A stretch of DNA of 64,000 nucleotides from Hymenobacter volaticus (GTDB lineage Bacteria > Bacteroidota > Bacteroidia > Cytophagales > Hymenobacteraceae), in the NCBI RefSeq assembly GCF_022921055.1, contig NZ_CP095061.1:1961501-2025500 (forward strand), written 5' to 3'. The stretch's first letter is position 1. Every line of letters begins with the position of its first letter. Below the pieces are notes generated by a model. The model was not told the DNA's origin. It did not search any database and was given only the letters and a program-made list of their open reading frames with translations. This document shows, in pieces, positions 19,404-29,347 of the stretch. A program made the position numbers and the translations under genes.

Positions 19404-19544
19404 ATGGCACTGGTACCTGGCTTAAAGCGCCGCCCCCGAACCTATAGCGACGAAACCCCCCGTGACCCCGGTAAGTGGGGCTGGTATATGATGGCTGTTA
19501 TTGCCGTGCTTTGGTTGTTGTATTCTTGGTTTTTCAATAAGTAA
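19404..19544 (+). CDS. 46-residue single-pass membrane protein
   Basis: A short frame from ATG 19404 to TAA 19542-19544 gives a basic, proline-rich N-terminus (MALVPGLKRRPRTYSDETPR) followed by one hydrophobic stretch with many tryptophans and tyrosines (WYMMAVIAVLWLLYSWFF) and a short NK end. The composition is that of a real small inner-membrane protein with a cytoplasmic N-terminus. It stands in an otherwise empty gap between tolC and the DUF1361 gene. I do not recognise a family. A chance frame cannot be excluded. Confidence 0.5.
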   Translation: MALVPGLKRRPRTYSDETPRDPGKWGWYMMAVIAVLWLLYSWFFNK

Positions 19545-19646
19545 AGTCCTTCAATTTCAGCCAGTAGGTTGTAACTTTCGGGGGTAGATCGGTTTATAAC
19601 CGCCTGATTCAGTACAATCTACTGTTGAAATTTTCGTTCTGTGCCT

Positions 19647-20336
19647 ATGCCGATTCCTCTCGCCACGTTAGCCTTGCCTCAAATTCGGCAGCGTCTCAAC
19701 CTGATTTTACTCTTGGGGGCTTCCCTTGCCTTAAGTGTAGTGCTCATTGCGTTCCGGGTATTCTTCACGCAGCAGATTACGTTTGCTTTTCTTCTCTGGA
19801 ACTTGTTTCTGGCCTTCATTCCCTTCGGATTGAGTACCATGCTTGGTCTCTCTGCTGGCCGTTTGAAAGCGCGGGTGTTGTTGCCCGTAGGTTTGGTGTG
19901 GCTGCTGTTTTTTCCTAATGCTCCCTATATCCTCACCGACCTTTTCCACCTTGAGCGTCGCGTGAGCATACCCTACTGGTATGACCTAGCCCTTATTCTA
20001 AGCTGTGCTTGGAATGGCTTGATGCTGGCCTACGCTTCGCTTATTGACATGCAAACTTTGGTAGCGCGTCGGTTGGGCACCGGAGCTGGGTGGGCATTTG
20101 CCACGGTCGCGTTGCTGCTTAGCTCGTTCGGCATCTATTTGGGCCGCTACTTGCGCTTCAACTCTTGGGATGTTGTTACCAATCCGCTCACCTTGTTTTT
20201 CGACATCGTTAGCCGACTACTACATCCGTTCTCGCATCCTAGCACCTGGGGCGTAACCCTGCTTTACGGTGTATTCCTAGTGCTAGGCTACGCTACCGTG
20301 CGGCTACTCGGCCGGATGGGAGAGGAGTCTATATAG
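19647..20336 (+). CDS. DUF1361-family integral membrane protein
   Basis: The protein of about 229 residues has roughly seven hydrophobic segments. It carries the DUF1361 signature features: LLWNLFLAFIPFGLS, LVWLLFFPNAPYILTDLFHL and GIYLGRYLRFNSWDV. The function of the family is unknown; some members sit near sortase or surface-protein genes. A GTG two codons earlier (19641) is an alternative start. The gene is followed by a strong 19-base-pair hairpin at 20379-20431. Confidence 0.85.
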   Translation: MPIPLATLALPQIRQRLNLILLLGASLALSVVLIAFRVFFTQQITFAFLLWNLFLAFIPFGLSTMLGLSAGRLKARVLLPVGLVWLLFFPNAPYILTDLFHLERRVSIPYWYDLALILSCAWNGLMLAYASLIDMQTLVARRLGTGAGWAFATVALLLSSFGIYLGRYLRFNSWDVVTNPLTLFFDIVSRLLHPFSHPSTWGVTLLYGVFLVLGYATVRLLGRMGEESI

Positions 20337-20378
20337 AAAATCTGATTGTACTGAACGGCTATCATCTAGCCAACTTGT

Positions 20379-20431
20379 AGCGAGGCAGCTAACTACCCAC
20401 GACTCGTAGTCAGGTAGTTAGCTGCCTCGCT
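20379..20431 (+). terminator. Rho-independent terminator of the DUF1361 gene
   Basis: Perfect 19-base arms (20379-20397 and 20413-20431) enclose a 15-base loop. CTTTAAT follows. Confidence 0.75.
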
Positions 20432-20857
20432 CTTTAATAGGCAGTAGGTGCAGAAAGCCTCATTCGATGATCATCTACAACCTGCCGCTTAGCAAAGGCT
20501 CACTTGTGTTACGGAGCAAAGCAGAATGGTACTAGCTAGTAGCTTCTCATATGTCCCCACTAACGGCAAGGCTTTGCTCGTGCTACATTACGTGTAGGAA
20601 TGTGGTAAGTATAATTATGCCGTGTGCAGTGCGAGCAAGAGAAATTGATAAATATTTCATTAGTAGATGCAAAATACTATCATATTTAACCATTATGGGG
20701 TGTCAATTTGAATAGTAAGTAATTGCTTACTTAAAATTTACATTTTTTATTTTTTGTAGTTATAGGTATTTTCATTGAGAAATAAAATTATATTGCTTTA
20801 CCGTTGAGTCTACATCCTGTAGGCTATTGCTTATTTACTAGTTTATTGTCAGCTTCT
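20432..20857. other. Intergenic region, AT-rich in its second half
   Basis: No gene or RNA is recognised in these 426 bases. The last 200 bases are very AT-rich and probably hold the promoter of the gene at 20858. One isolated TACTATCAT (20675-20683) equals half of the candidate TetR operator but has no partner arm. Confidence 0.4.
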
Positions 20858-21136
20858 ATGTTTCCTTCTCCGATTGCGCATGCTATGCGGCTTTGGCAAG
20901 ATATGCTTGGCCAAGAACACGAAACTCCTCGTTCCTTTTTGTGGCAGAACGTGGAGGATATGGAACCCGATGAAGCAGGGGCTATCAGTTGGAGAAACCA
21001 ACAGATTAAGACCCGTATTTATTTTAAGGGCGACAAGGTTATATGCGTTTTAGGTGATTACAGCTATTGGCGCCGGCAGTGGGAAGCTTTTACCAAATGG
21101 CATGAGGTGCCGCTTAAGCAGATGAGGCCAAACTAA
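20858..21136 (+). CDS. Small protein of unknown function
   Basis: The product is 92 residues from the ATG at 20858. A longer frame from a TTG at 20804 looks like leader translated by chance. It is soluble, mixed in charge and rich in tryptophan and tyrosine (RLWQDMLGQE, GAISWRNQQIKTRIYFKGDKV, GDYSYWRRQWEAFTKWHEV). This suggests a compact alpha/beta fold. No family is recognised, and there is no signal peptide. It is isolated between two intergenic gaps. Confidence 0.5.
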   Translation: MFPSPIAHAMRLWQDMLGQEHETPRSFLWQNVEDMEPDEAGAISWRNQQIKTRIYFKGDKVICVLGDYSYWRRQWEAFTKWHEVPLKQMRPN

Positions 21137-21301
21137 TCGAGAGGCGCTTTTTATCGTGTTTATCGAACAACCTAAACAAGCGTAGTTTATCAGTTGTTGA
21201 AGTGGGCAGAGTGTGTCGGCGAGCTTTAGTGTCTTAAGTGGGTGTTGGCTGTGAAGTAATAAGATTCAGGTTTTAGGCCTTTACCGTACCTTGCCACCCT
21301 G

Positions 21302-22720
21302 ATGATGCACCTCCAAACCGATTTTTCTAACACGCCGGCCATGACCTGGGAGCGGCTGCTGAGCCGTCGTCGCTACCCGGAGCAGCCTCAGTTGCATGTA
21401 GTGACGGATGCGCCCCCCGTACGCGGCGCCTTCGTCGCCGACTACGACCGGGTGGTTTTCAGCTCGGCGTTTCGGCGGATGCAGCGCAAAACCCAGGTGA
21501 TGCCACTGCCCGAAACCGACTTCGTGCATACTCGCCTCACGCATTCCTTGGAAACTGCTTGCGTAGGGCGCTCCCTCGGGCGCCTTGGAGGTCGGCTGCT
21601 GCTCGAAGAAACCGAGGGGCTAGTTCAAACCCTGCCTCATCTCGACTCCGACTTTGGCGATATAGTGGCGGCGGCTTGTCTAGCCCACGACATTGGCAAT
21701 CCTCCTTTCGGCCACTCCGGTGAAGACGCTATTTCCACCTACTTCCGTAGTTCGGCTGCCGAGCCCTTTGTGCGCGTGCTCAACGCCGCGCAACGTGCCG
21801 ACTTGCAACGCTTCGAAGGAAATGCGGCAGGTTTTCGGACCCTTACCCATACCTATGCGGCGCATAGTAGCGGTTCGGCAGGGTTGGGGTTGACGTATGC
21901 TACGCTAGGAGCTTACACGAAGTACCCTCGTCCTTCGGTGCTTGAAGAGGAAGCCAGTACCCGCGGTACCAGCGAGAAACGGCACGGCTATTTTCAAACC
22001 GAAGCCAACCGGTTTCAGGAAATAGCCCAGGAATTGGGGTTGTTGCCTAAGCCGCCCGGTTCGGCCGCTGGTTTTTACCACCGCCACCCGCTGGCCTTTC
22101 TCGTAGAAGCCGCCGACGATATTTGCTACCGCATCATCGACTTCGAAGATGGCCTCAAACTAAATCTGATTCCCAGCGAAACGGGCTTACGGCTGCTCCG
22201 CGAAATGCTTGGCGACGCTCCCAACCGGCGGGGTTCCGTCGAGTGGCGCGACTGGCGCGAAGAGCTAGGATACCTCCGTGCGCGCCTCATCAACCGGCTA
22301 GTACAGCAAACCGCCCGCCTCTTCGCCGACCGCGCCTCCGCTTTCCTTCATGGTCGCGCCGACGAACCCTTAGTGCAACATCTCGACTGTTGGGAGCAGC
22401 TTCAGCAGATGCATGCTCTTACGGTAGAGCATCTCTACCATAGCCGGCCTGTGCTGGAAATAGAAGCTGCAGGGTTCGATGTGATGGCCGGGCTGCTTGA
22501 TGCGTTTCTGCATGCCACCTTTGATCCGCAAGCTGGCCCTCGTTCGCGTAAGCTCCAACAATTGCTGCCCACCCAGTTTCGTGCTCAAGGTCCCCAAGAA
22601 GGAATTTCGGCTTACGAGCAAATTATTCTGCTCACCGATTACATTGGTGGCCTTACCGATCAAAACGCGCTGAGTTTGTATCGTACCATTCGGGGTATTG
22701 ATCTGCCGAAGGTGTTTTGA
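21302..22720 (+). CDS. dgt: Deoxyguanosinetriphosphate triphosphohydrolase (dGTPase)
   Basis: The 472-residue HD-domain enzyme hydrolyses dGTP to deoxyguanosine and triphosphate. The metal-binding pattern is visible: H in FVHTRLTHSLETA, the HD pair in CLAHDIGNPPFGHSGED, and D in FLVEAADDICYRIIDFEDG. The start of the conserved core, FSSAFRRMQRKTQV, is also present. The length suits the family. There are two adjacent ATG codons at 21302 and 21305; either may start. The gene is convergent with the GAF-protein gene, and the two share a 66-base perfect palindromic terminator. Confidence 0.92.
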   Translation: MMHLQTDFSNTPAMTWERLLSRRRYPEQPQLHVVTDAPPVRGAFVADYDRVVFSSAFRRMQRKTQVMPLPETDFVHTRLTHSLETACVGRSLGRLGGRLLLEETEGLVQTLPHLDSDFGDIVAAACLAHDIGNPPFGHSGEDAISTYFRSSAAEPFVRVLNAAQRADLQRFEGNAAGFRTLTHTYAAHSSGSAGLGLTYATLGAYTKYPRPSVLEEEASTRGTSEKRHGYFQTEANRFQEIAQELGLLPKPPGSAAGFYHRHPLAFLVEAADDICYRIIDFEDGLKLNLIPSETGLRLLREMLGDAPNRRGSVEWRDWREELGYLRARLINRLVQQTARLFADRASAFLHGRADEPLVQHLDCWEQLQQMHALTVEHLYHSRPVLEIEAAGFDVMAGLLDAFLHATFDPQAGPRSRKLQQLLPTQFRAQGPQEGISAYEQIILLTDYIGGLTDQNALSLYRTIRGIDLPKVF

Positions 22721-22725
22721 GGTAA

Positions 22726-22791
22726 GAGAGCAGCACAACGAAAAGCCGCGCCTGTTAGCTAACAGGCGCGGCTTTTCGTTGTGCTGCTCTC
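22726..22791. terminator. 66-bp perfect palindrome, bidirectional terminator
   Basis: The arms 22726-22758 and 22759-22791 are perfect complements. The core has AAAAGCCGCGCC paired with GGCGCGGCTTTT. It lies between convergent dgt and the GAF-protein gene. Confidence 0.85.
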
Positions 22792-22817
22792 TTGCTGAAG
22801 TCTTTATCTGTTCCTTA

Positions 22818-23531
22818 TTAGCTTTCGTACTGGTCAAGCACTTCGCGAAGGTCGTTTAGGCGCCGGCTAATAAGCAGCAGAATGTCGTCAGGAATAGGAA
22901 TCGGACTTCCGTGGCGAGTGGCTAAGTAACGCACGAGAGCTTGCAGTCCCTGTAGCTCCTCCTGCACCTGATTGCGAATTAGGTGCCACTGATCTACTCC
23001 TAACTCCGGGCTTTGTAGGCAGCAGTAGCGCACTGCTACCATCTGGCTAATTAAGATGGCTATTTGCTCTAACAGTTGCTGCTCGCCTTCACTTAAATGA
23101 CGGGGCTGGTAATCAATTATGCATAACGAACCGATACGGCGCTCATCGGGCATGCGCAGGGGGGCAGCTGCGTAGAAGCGAAGGTTTTTATCACGGGCGG
23201 CCGTCGCTGCCTGATTGGTAATAAGGGGTGACGATTCGTATGTTAAATCAGCATATACTACGGCTTTGTTGTCGAGGATGGCCGTCGAGCAGAGCGCTTC
23301 TTCCCGAGGCTGAGTCTGTATGTTTGGAAGACCGTAGCTTGCTTTATAGAAAACCTGCTCTCTGTCAACAAGAGCAATCAGTGAAATGGGGAGGTTGAAA
23401 ATACGGGCTGCGAGTGCTACAAATTCACCAAAAACAGATTCCTGTAGTGAAAGGGCAGCGTCGTAGCGATGAATCGAACGGAGGCGTTGCATTTCATCGG
23501 CAGGAATGAGTATTTGGGGTATTAAACTCAT
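22818..23531 (-). CDS. GAF-domain protein
   Basis: The 237-residue cytoplasmic protein has a GAF domain at about residues 20-170, shown by FNLPISLIALVDREQVFYKA, ALCSTAILDNKAVVYADL and FYAAAPLRMPDERRIGSLCI. The C-terminal 60 residues are helical. No kinase, GGDEF or other output domain is present. It may be a stand-alone sensor or regulate a partner encoded elsewhere. Such proteins are common in Hymenobacter-like genomes with unknown ligands. The start MSLIPQIL at 23531 is the first available. Confidence 0.8.
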   Translation of the reverse strand: MSLIPQILIPADEMQRLRSIHRYDAALSLQESVFGEFVALAARIFNLPISLIALVDREQVFYKASYGLPNIQTQPREEALCSTAILDNKAVVYADLTYESSPLITNQAATAARDKNLRFYAAAPLRMPDERRIGSLCIIDYQPRHLSEGEQQLLEQIAILISQMVAVRYCCLQSPELGVDQWHLIRNQVQEELQGLQALVRYLATRHGSPIPIPDDILLLISRRLNDLREVLDQYES

Positions 23532-23644
23532 ATAATAACTGGATGATAGCTAAGCAGAAGACCACCCTGTACAGCAATTTGGTATTTTAAAGAATAAGAA
23601 AAAAACGGGAATCGACACTTCTTTGTAGGCTAATATTTATTCTG

Positions 23645-26600
23645 CTAATTGTTCATATCTTTTCTTGTTTCAATACGTTGCAGCAGCCGCAAGGTGGTAT
23701 CGAGGCGTTGTGTGCGGATGAGTTGTTGGTACTGTTGCTGCAACTGCTCTTGCTTTTGACGCTGCTCTTGCTTCTGGAAAGGTCGTACTTTATAACGGCT
23801 GCCAGGCGCCCGGCTTAGGTTCACATAGACTAAGCCACGACTAGGCCGCGCAGCCGCCTCACCACTTTTAATGCGATCCACCCGCTTTTTGTTGTTGCCA
23901 AACAAGGCCTGCATGGGACTCAAACCGACGTATAAATTGGCGCGGCCGTTGAGTTGGTATTCACCACTTACTGCTAAATCGGTGAGGTTGCTGTTGAGGT
24001 GCATGGATGGTACTATTACCCGATTGCCATCAAGCACAAAGCGAGGACTGACTGGTTCGAAGTATAAATGATTTGTGCGTTTGTCGCGCAGGAACTTCAA
24101 GGCTTGTGCCAAGGCTTCTACATCCAGCAGTTCCAAGTCACGCAGGTCGGTTTTAAGATAAGCATACGTCTCGGGAAGCTGGGGAAGGAAGACGGCGTTG
24201 AGATTGGTGTGTACGTCGGCTTCGCAACGCATAGTGCCTTGAATGTTATCGGGCCGCAGCACCTCGAAATGCAAAGCCTCCGCCGCCCGAAACAGGGCTG
24301 GCAACTCTACATCTTGCAAGCGCACCTGCGCCTGCAGAGGATAGTGGTTGGTGCCCTCATCAGTTTGCATTTGTCCTTGCAAGGACACTTTCCCTCCGAA
24401 TGCTTGTAGTGAGCAGCTTTCCAAGCGTGCGGCTCCGGACTCTAAGTGACTAACTAAGTGAAAATCATTGCCACGAAGCACAGCATACTGCACCCGGTCG
24501 GCCGAAACTCGCACTTGCGCTGTCACGGTGCCGTCTAGAAAGGGAGAGGTGGTCGGACGTAGCCGAGCCGGATTGGCGAACTTATCTCTACCGGAAGATG
24601 GGGGAGTCAACGCGGCCAGTAGTCCAAGCAAGCGTTGCACATCGAGTGTACCGTAGCGCAACTCCACCTCGGCATGCGCTGCTGCCAACTGACCCTCGCC
24701 TAGCCGGGCACTAGCACTTACGCGGCCTTGCCCACCAGCGCTGGTCCGGAAGTTTAAGTATGGAACCTGGAAACCCCGGCCGTTTTTATTGATGCGCAGT
24801 TGCAGGTTGGTAAGGTTTTCACCCGCCGGAAGGCGTAGGTTTTTTACTGTTGCAACTACCTGTCCGTGGGCACTTAGCACTGCTTCGCGCAAGCTAGGGT
24901 CAGGCGAGACAGAAGAGGCGCTAGTCGTGCGCGACGATCGGTTGAGCAGAGCTAGCAGCCGGCGGTACTCCACGGTATTAAAGCGCAGCGCCAATTGCAC
25001 GTTTACGGGGTGCATCCGTAGGGTGTCAGATGGCCAGCTAATAGCGCCGCTTACTAAGCCGCCCCATATGTGAGTCTGCAAATTGGAAAGTTGGACGTAG
25101 CGCCCATTGTGGCGTACTGTAGCTGCTAACTGTTGTAGCGTATCAACTGGTAGTATCAATCTACCACACTGCAACCGGATATTGAGTTGCAGCCCTGGGG
25201 GCAACAAGTTCATGGCGCGTGCAGCTAGCTCTTGGTTACGGGGCCGGCCGAAGCGCCGCGGCCGGGGTACTCGGTGGGGCCGCCCGCCGGGGGAGCTAAC
25301 AAGCGGCGCAGGCGGTCGAGACGCAATTCATCTACCACAAAGGTGCCCGTAACGGAGGTGGTAGGGTGTTGCCCATTGAAATACGAAAGCAAATAAGTGG
25401 TAGTCGCGTTAGCGCGAACGTTCATGCCATTAAGGCGGCACGTTAGGTTTTCCAAGAGCCACAAACTGTCGCGCAGTCCCAACTGCACATTCAACTCGGA
25501 CATATCGGCTCCGCGGCTAGGAATCAGAAACGAAGCATTCTCGAGCGCAATGTTCCCGCGTACGGCCAGAGCCGACGGGGTAGAAATTCCACTGGCCCGG
25601 CTCGCTCGTCTGATGGCCCGCGTTTGTATTTCAGGCAATGGGCCGTTGAGTGTCAGGTCTAAGGCAGCATTGCCATGGCGGGCCTGCCACAAACCGGGGG
25701 CTACCACTGCCGCGAGCGTTTGGAGTTCCGTGCGCCCGCGTATCCGGCCGCTTAGGATAGGACGAGTGAAATCGCGCGCCGTAATGGCTGCGTCTAGCTC
25801 GCCAGCCGACGAGTAGAGGCGGCATTGTTCGAAAGAAAGGGAAGTAGTACGAGGAGAGTGCTCAGGTCCATTGTCGAATGTGCCACGGGCATCCCAGCGC
25901 CGGATACGCCGCGAAGAATCGGCCCACTGCAACTGCGCATTGCGTAGTTGAAACTGGAGAATTGTGCGCGGACGGGCTGTAGGACCACTCAGTCCCCGAA
26001 TGGTGTACCAAATACGAGCGTGACTGGTGCTTCGGGCGCCGAGCAAATACCGCTGCATAGTAGTAGGAAGGGCTACGTGCAACACTTCGAGCAGCGGCTG
26101 CGAGCCTACCATGCGCAAGTTAAGGCGGGTACCCCGTGGCTGACCGGGGGCTGGCGCCTGGTGGGTGCCTCTGATAAGTACGGTGTCGCCATTGAGCGTG
26201 GCGTGGGTACGCAGAAATGTGCCTTTCCGCTGCTGAAAGTTGTATTGATAGCTCACCCACGCCCGCACTGGCTCCTGCTCGAACAAGTTGCCACGTCCGC
26301 TGCGTAAGTATAGTAAATGCCCATCCAGAGTACCGCGTACCTGGGCCGTTCCCGCCCGTCCGCGCGCCCATAGCCGCGCATGCCGTACAATTGCCTCAAA
26401 ACCGCTGTTTTGCAGGTCATTGCGGTCTACCATGTGGAAATTGACGAGCGTGAGCGAGTCTAAGTCGAAGTTGGGAGGAACGGCCGCAGTGGCCTGGCGA
26501 GGCCCTCTGCCGTGCAGGCCCCAGTCACGGCCCGTTGAATCGGTGACTTGGCGAAATTCGGTGTCGTAGAGGGTAAGGTGGCGAACGTGTACTCGGCCTC

Positions 26601-26916
26601 GCAGCAACTGACTGATTTCCAACCGGGCATCGGCATGGTTGATGCCCAAAACCTTCACCGCCGCCCGGGCACTGGTATCGGTTAGTTGGAAGTTGCGCAG
26701 TGAAACCGTGAAATCTGGAAAGTTGCTTACCAGCGAAAAATTTACGTCAAAAGGAGCCAGCACCAAGTCGGAATTGCGTGCTATTCGGTCCCGTACCGCT
26801 TGTTCCACCCGTCGTTTTCCCCAGCTAGATCCTAGCAATATTGCTCCTATCAGAACAGCAAGCAGCAACCCCAGCAACGAAAAGCCCAGCAATTGACGGA
26901 GAGAAGGGCGTTTCAT
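23645..26916 (-). CDS. AsmA-family large envelope protein, apparent frameshift
   Basis: Two adjacent frames, 26916-25225 and 25213-23645, together look like one AsmA-like protein of about 1090 residues. The first begins with an N-terminal membrane anchor (LLGFSLLGLLLAVLIGAILL) and the AsmA start pattern (LAPFDVNFSLVSNFPDFTVSL). The second carries the AsmA C-terminal region (LQLRINKNGRGFQVPYL, LAVSGEYQLNGRANLYVGLS). One added base in the GC-rich stretch near 25276-25293, which has a run of five G, joins the frames through NQELAARAMNLLPPGLQL. AsmA-type proteins bridge the periplasm and are linked to lipid movement to the outer membrane; the exact role here is unknown. Two genuine separate genes cannot be fully excluded. 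Confidence 0.75.
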
Positions 26917-27073
26917 AGAACGTGAGAAGGCGGCATAAAAGCGGGAACAGAAGAAGGTTAGCGCTTCTACGCAGAAACAACTGTTGTGGTACAGCGCATA
27001 ATAGCCTGGGCTAAAAGCCGGTCTTGCGGTAAGTTGCCAATAAGCTAGCAGGAGAGCAAGCAGCCAAAATATT

Positions 27074-27096
27074 TTATTTAGACATTTTCTAAATAA
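27074..27096. promoter_or_regulatory. Palindromic operator, DtxR/IdeR-like in form
   Basis: TTATTTAGA (27074-27082) and TCTAAATAA (27088-27096) are perfect 9-base arms around five bases. The site ends three bases before a TACATTTG promoter element and covers the -33 region, so a bound repressor would block transcription. The TTTAGa...tCTAAA form recalls metal-dependent DtxR-family boxes; this is an inference from shape only. Confidence 0.5.
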
Positions 27097-27099
27097 TTA

Positions 27100-27107
27100 T
27101 ACATTTG
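27100..27107 (+). promoter_or_regulatory. -7 promoter element (TACATTTG)
   Basis: TACATTTG matches TAnnTTTG, 22 bases before the ATG at 27130. Confidence 0.6.
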
Positions 27108-27129
27108 AGCATTCCATCTCCTCATCCTC

Positions 27130-27456
27130 ATGGCCCTATTCTTTCACCACAACGATTTTGGTTATTGTGCCCGCTGCCCTCGCACTTGCCATTTGCACCT
27201 GTGCTTCGGCAATGTGGCTTTGGCTGCAACTGTCCCGGAATTCACGGAGTTCCGCCAAGTAGTCGCAGATACTTGGCAGCACCATTGCCTCCGCACCACC
27301 GACCCCGAGGCTCGCTGTATAGCGTTGCGCACGCCGGCCCCCAACCTAGCTTTGGTTTTCTCGCTCGTCGAGTTAACTCAGCTGCGCGATATTCTTGAAA
27401 ATACGGCGTTGTTGCTGGAAGTAGAGCAACTGCTGAGCCCTAGAGCACTCGAGTAA
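27130..27456 (+). CDS. Small cysteine and histidine-rich protein, possibly DUF6686
   Basis: The 108-residue protein starts with FFHHNDFGYCARCPRTCHL, which has three cysteines and several histidines, and HLCFGNVAL. This resembles a small Bacteroidota family I recall as DUF6686, though I am not certain of the number. The cysteines may bind a metal. The C-terminal half is helical and leucine-rich. It stands alone between the AsmA-like gene and guaA. Its promoter is overlapped by a perfect palindrome (27074-27096), so expression is probably repressed under some condition, perhaps by metal. The function is unknown. Confidence 0.6.
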   Translation: MALFFHHNDFGYCARCPRTCHLHLCFGNVALAATVPEFTEFRQVVADTWQHHCLRTTDPEARCIALRTPAPNLALVFSLVELTQLRDILENTALLLEVEQLLSPRALE

Positions 27457-27515
27457 CAAGGGTCAAAAGCGCAGCTGAAATTGCGTGAATGCATAAAACT
27501 GCTAACACTAACATC

Positions 27516-27550
27516 AAAAAAGCCGCTGGTAGTATACCAACGGCTTTTTC
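27516..27550. terminator. Bidirectional rho-independent terminator
   Basis: AAAAAAGCCG with TGGT pairs with ACCA and CGGCTTTTT. It lies between the convergent genes ending at 27456 and 27568. Confidence 0.8.
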
Positions 27551-27567
27551 CTGGGTTAAGGACTAGC

Positions 27568-29100
27568 TTATTCCCACTCAATAGTAGCGGGTGGTTTGCT
27601 GGAAATATCGTACACCACGCGATTGATACCGCGCACCTGGTTGATTATCTTGTTGCTGATTTCAGCAAGAAACTCATAGGGCAGGTGGGCCCAGTCGGCT
27701 GTCATGCCGTCCACGCTGGTTACAGCACGTAGGGCTACTACTTGTTCGTAAGTGCGCTCGTCGCCCATCACGCCTACGCTTTGGATAGGAAGGAGCATTA
27801 CGCCAGCCTGCCAGGTTTTGTCGTAGAGGCCATGCGCTTTTAGTCCGTTGATGAAAATGGCGTCGGCACGCTGGAGCAGGTCCACTTTGGCAGGGGTGAT
27901 GTCGCCTAGAATCCGAATGCCTAAGCCCGGCCCTGGAAAGGGGTGACGATGCAGAATGTTGATTGGTAACCCTAGCGCATGACCTACTTCGCGCACTTCG
28001 TCCTTGAACAAAGCCCGTAGAGGTTCCACAACCCGCAAGTTCATCTTGGCTGGTAAGCCTCCCACGTTGTGGTGGCTCTTGATGGTTACGGCCGGTCCTT
28101 TCACCGACACCGACTCGATAACGTCGGGGTAGATGGTACCCTGGGCTAGCCAACGGGCGCCGTCCACCTTTTGCGCCTCTCGGTCGAACACCTCAATAAA
28201 GGTGCGGCCGATGGCCTTACGCTTCAATTCTGGGTCCGTAAGGCCCGCTAGTGCCGCGTAAAATTCAGTGGAAGCATCCACGCCGCGCACGTTCAGGCCA
28301 AGGTCTTTGTAAGAATGCAGCACATCTTCGTACTCGTCTTTGCGCAACAAGCCGTTGTTCACGAAAATGCCGTGCAGCCGGCTCCCAATGGCCCGATGCA
28401 GCAACAAGGCCGCCACGCTGGAATCTACACCACCCGAGAGGCCAAGAATCACTTGATCTTGCTCGCCAATTGTGCGTTGCAAGGTGTCCACCATCGAGTC
28501 AACAAAATGCTCGGGCGTCCAGCTTTGGTCGAGGCCGCAGATATTGACTACGAAGTTTTGCAGCAAGGTCTTACCATCGGCGCTGTGCGTAACTTCCGGA
28601 TGGAACTGGATACCATAAGTGGGCTGATTTTCGATATGAAAAGCAGCTACCTCAACTTCTGGCGTGCTAGCAATAACCTGGAAACCAGCTGGCAAATGTT
28701 TGATGGTATCGCCATGCGACATCCATACTTGCGACTCGGTAGGCACGCCATGCAGCAACGGGCTTTGGTGGTTGACGTGGGCGAGGCGAGCCCGGCCGTA
28801 TTCCCGAATGGTAGCGGGCATCACCTCACCGCCTTGCTGATGCGCTAGCAGCTGCGCGCCATAGCACACACCTAGCACTGGCACGTGGCCGAGATAGGCT
28901 GAAAGGTCGGGGTTGGGTGATTCGGCGTCGCGCACAGAGCAAGGGGAGCCGGAAAGCACAACGCCCCGGATATCCTCAGTGAGGTCCGGGGCGTGCGTAT
29001 AAGGGTGAATCTCACAGTAAACATTCAACTCCCGAATGCGTCGGGCAATGAGCTGAGTGTACTGCGACCCAAAGTCGAGGATCAGAATCTGTTGAGGCAT
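27568..29100 (-). CDS. guaA: GMP synthase (glutamine-hydrolysing)
   Basis: The 510-residue enzyme makes GMP from XMP, ATP and glutamine. The N-terminal class I glutaminase domain has the nucleophile in GVCYGAQLL (Cys about 79) and HPEVTHS downstream. The ATP-pyrophosphatase domain has the PP-loop [10 protein letters not shown]. The dimer domain ends with the family's [10 protein letters not shown]. The ATG at 29100 matches the usual [18 protein letters not shown] start. A TACCTTTG promoter element ends only three bases before this ATG, so the mRNA is probably nearly leaderless. The gene is isolated, convergent with the gene at 27130. Confidence 0.95.
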   Translation of the reverse strand: MPQQILILDFGSQYTQLIARRIRELNVYCEIHPYTHAPDLTEDIRGVVLSGSPCSVRDAESPNPDLSAYLGHVPVLGVCYGAQLLAHQQGGEVMPATIREYGRARLAHVNHQSPLLHGVPTESQVWMSHGDTIKHLPAGFQVIASTPEVEVAAFHIENQPTYGIQFHPEVTHSADGKTLLQNFVVNICGLDQSWTPEHFVDSMVDTLQRTIGEQDQVILGLSGGVDSSVAALLLHRAIGSRLHGIFVNNGLLRKDEYEDVLHSYKDLGLNVRGVDASTEFYAALAGLTDPELKRKAIGRTFIEVFDREAQKVDGARWLAQGTIYPDVIESVSVKGPAVTIKSHHNVGGLPAKMNLRVVEPLRALFKDEVREVGHALGLPINILHRHPFPGPGLGIRILGDITPAKVDLLQRADAIFINGLKAHGLYDKTWQAGVMLLPIQSVGVMGDERTYEQVVALRAVTSVDGMTADWAHLPYEFLAEISNKIINQVRGINRVVYDISSKPPATIEWE

Positions 29101-29103
29101 AGG

Positions 29104-29133
29104 CAAAGGTAAGCAGGTAGTGGGGGAGCACAA
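29104..29133 (-). promoter_or_regulatory. guaA promoter (TTG-N19-TACCTTTG)
   Basis: On the minus strand TTG (29133-29131), 19 bases and TACCTTTG (29111-29104) fit the Bacteroidota promoter consensus. Transcription would begin at or a few bases from the ATG. Confidence 0.65.
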
Positions 29134-29347
29134 AAGATCCTGGCACTAGTAATTGATATTACCTGTTGGGTCTTGAAATTGTATCAATAATGTTCAAGGA
29201 AATAGTATTAGTTAAAAAATTAATTGTCTTATACACTGATATTATAAATATACTATGTATGTTTGCATCAAGTAATGCTGGCTCACAATTATTGCTAGCC
29301 TTAGTACCGCATATCTACTCTGTTCTATTACCTCCCACACCTGTTGT

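Noticed and set aside
20675..20683. TACTATCAT as a third TetR operator
   Set aside because: Only one half-site is present and no partner arm is found at the expected distance.
25214..25224. The AsmA-like region as two separate genes with an 11-base gap
   Set aside because: The first product lacks the AsmA C-terminal region and the second lacks a membrane anchor. The second frame reads on sensibly upstream of its ATG, so a missing base is the simpler reading. Two genes remain possible.
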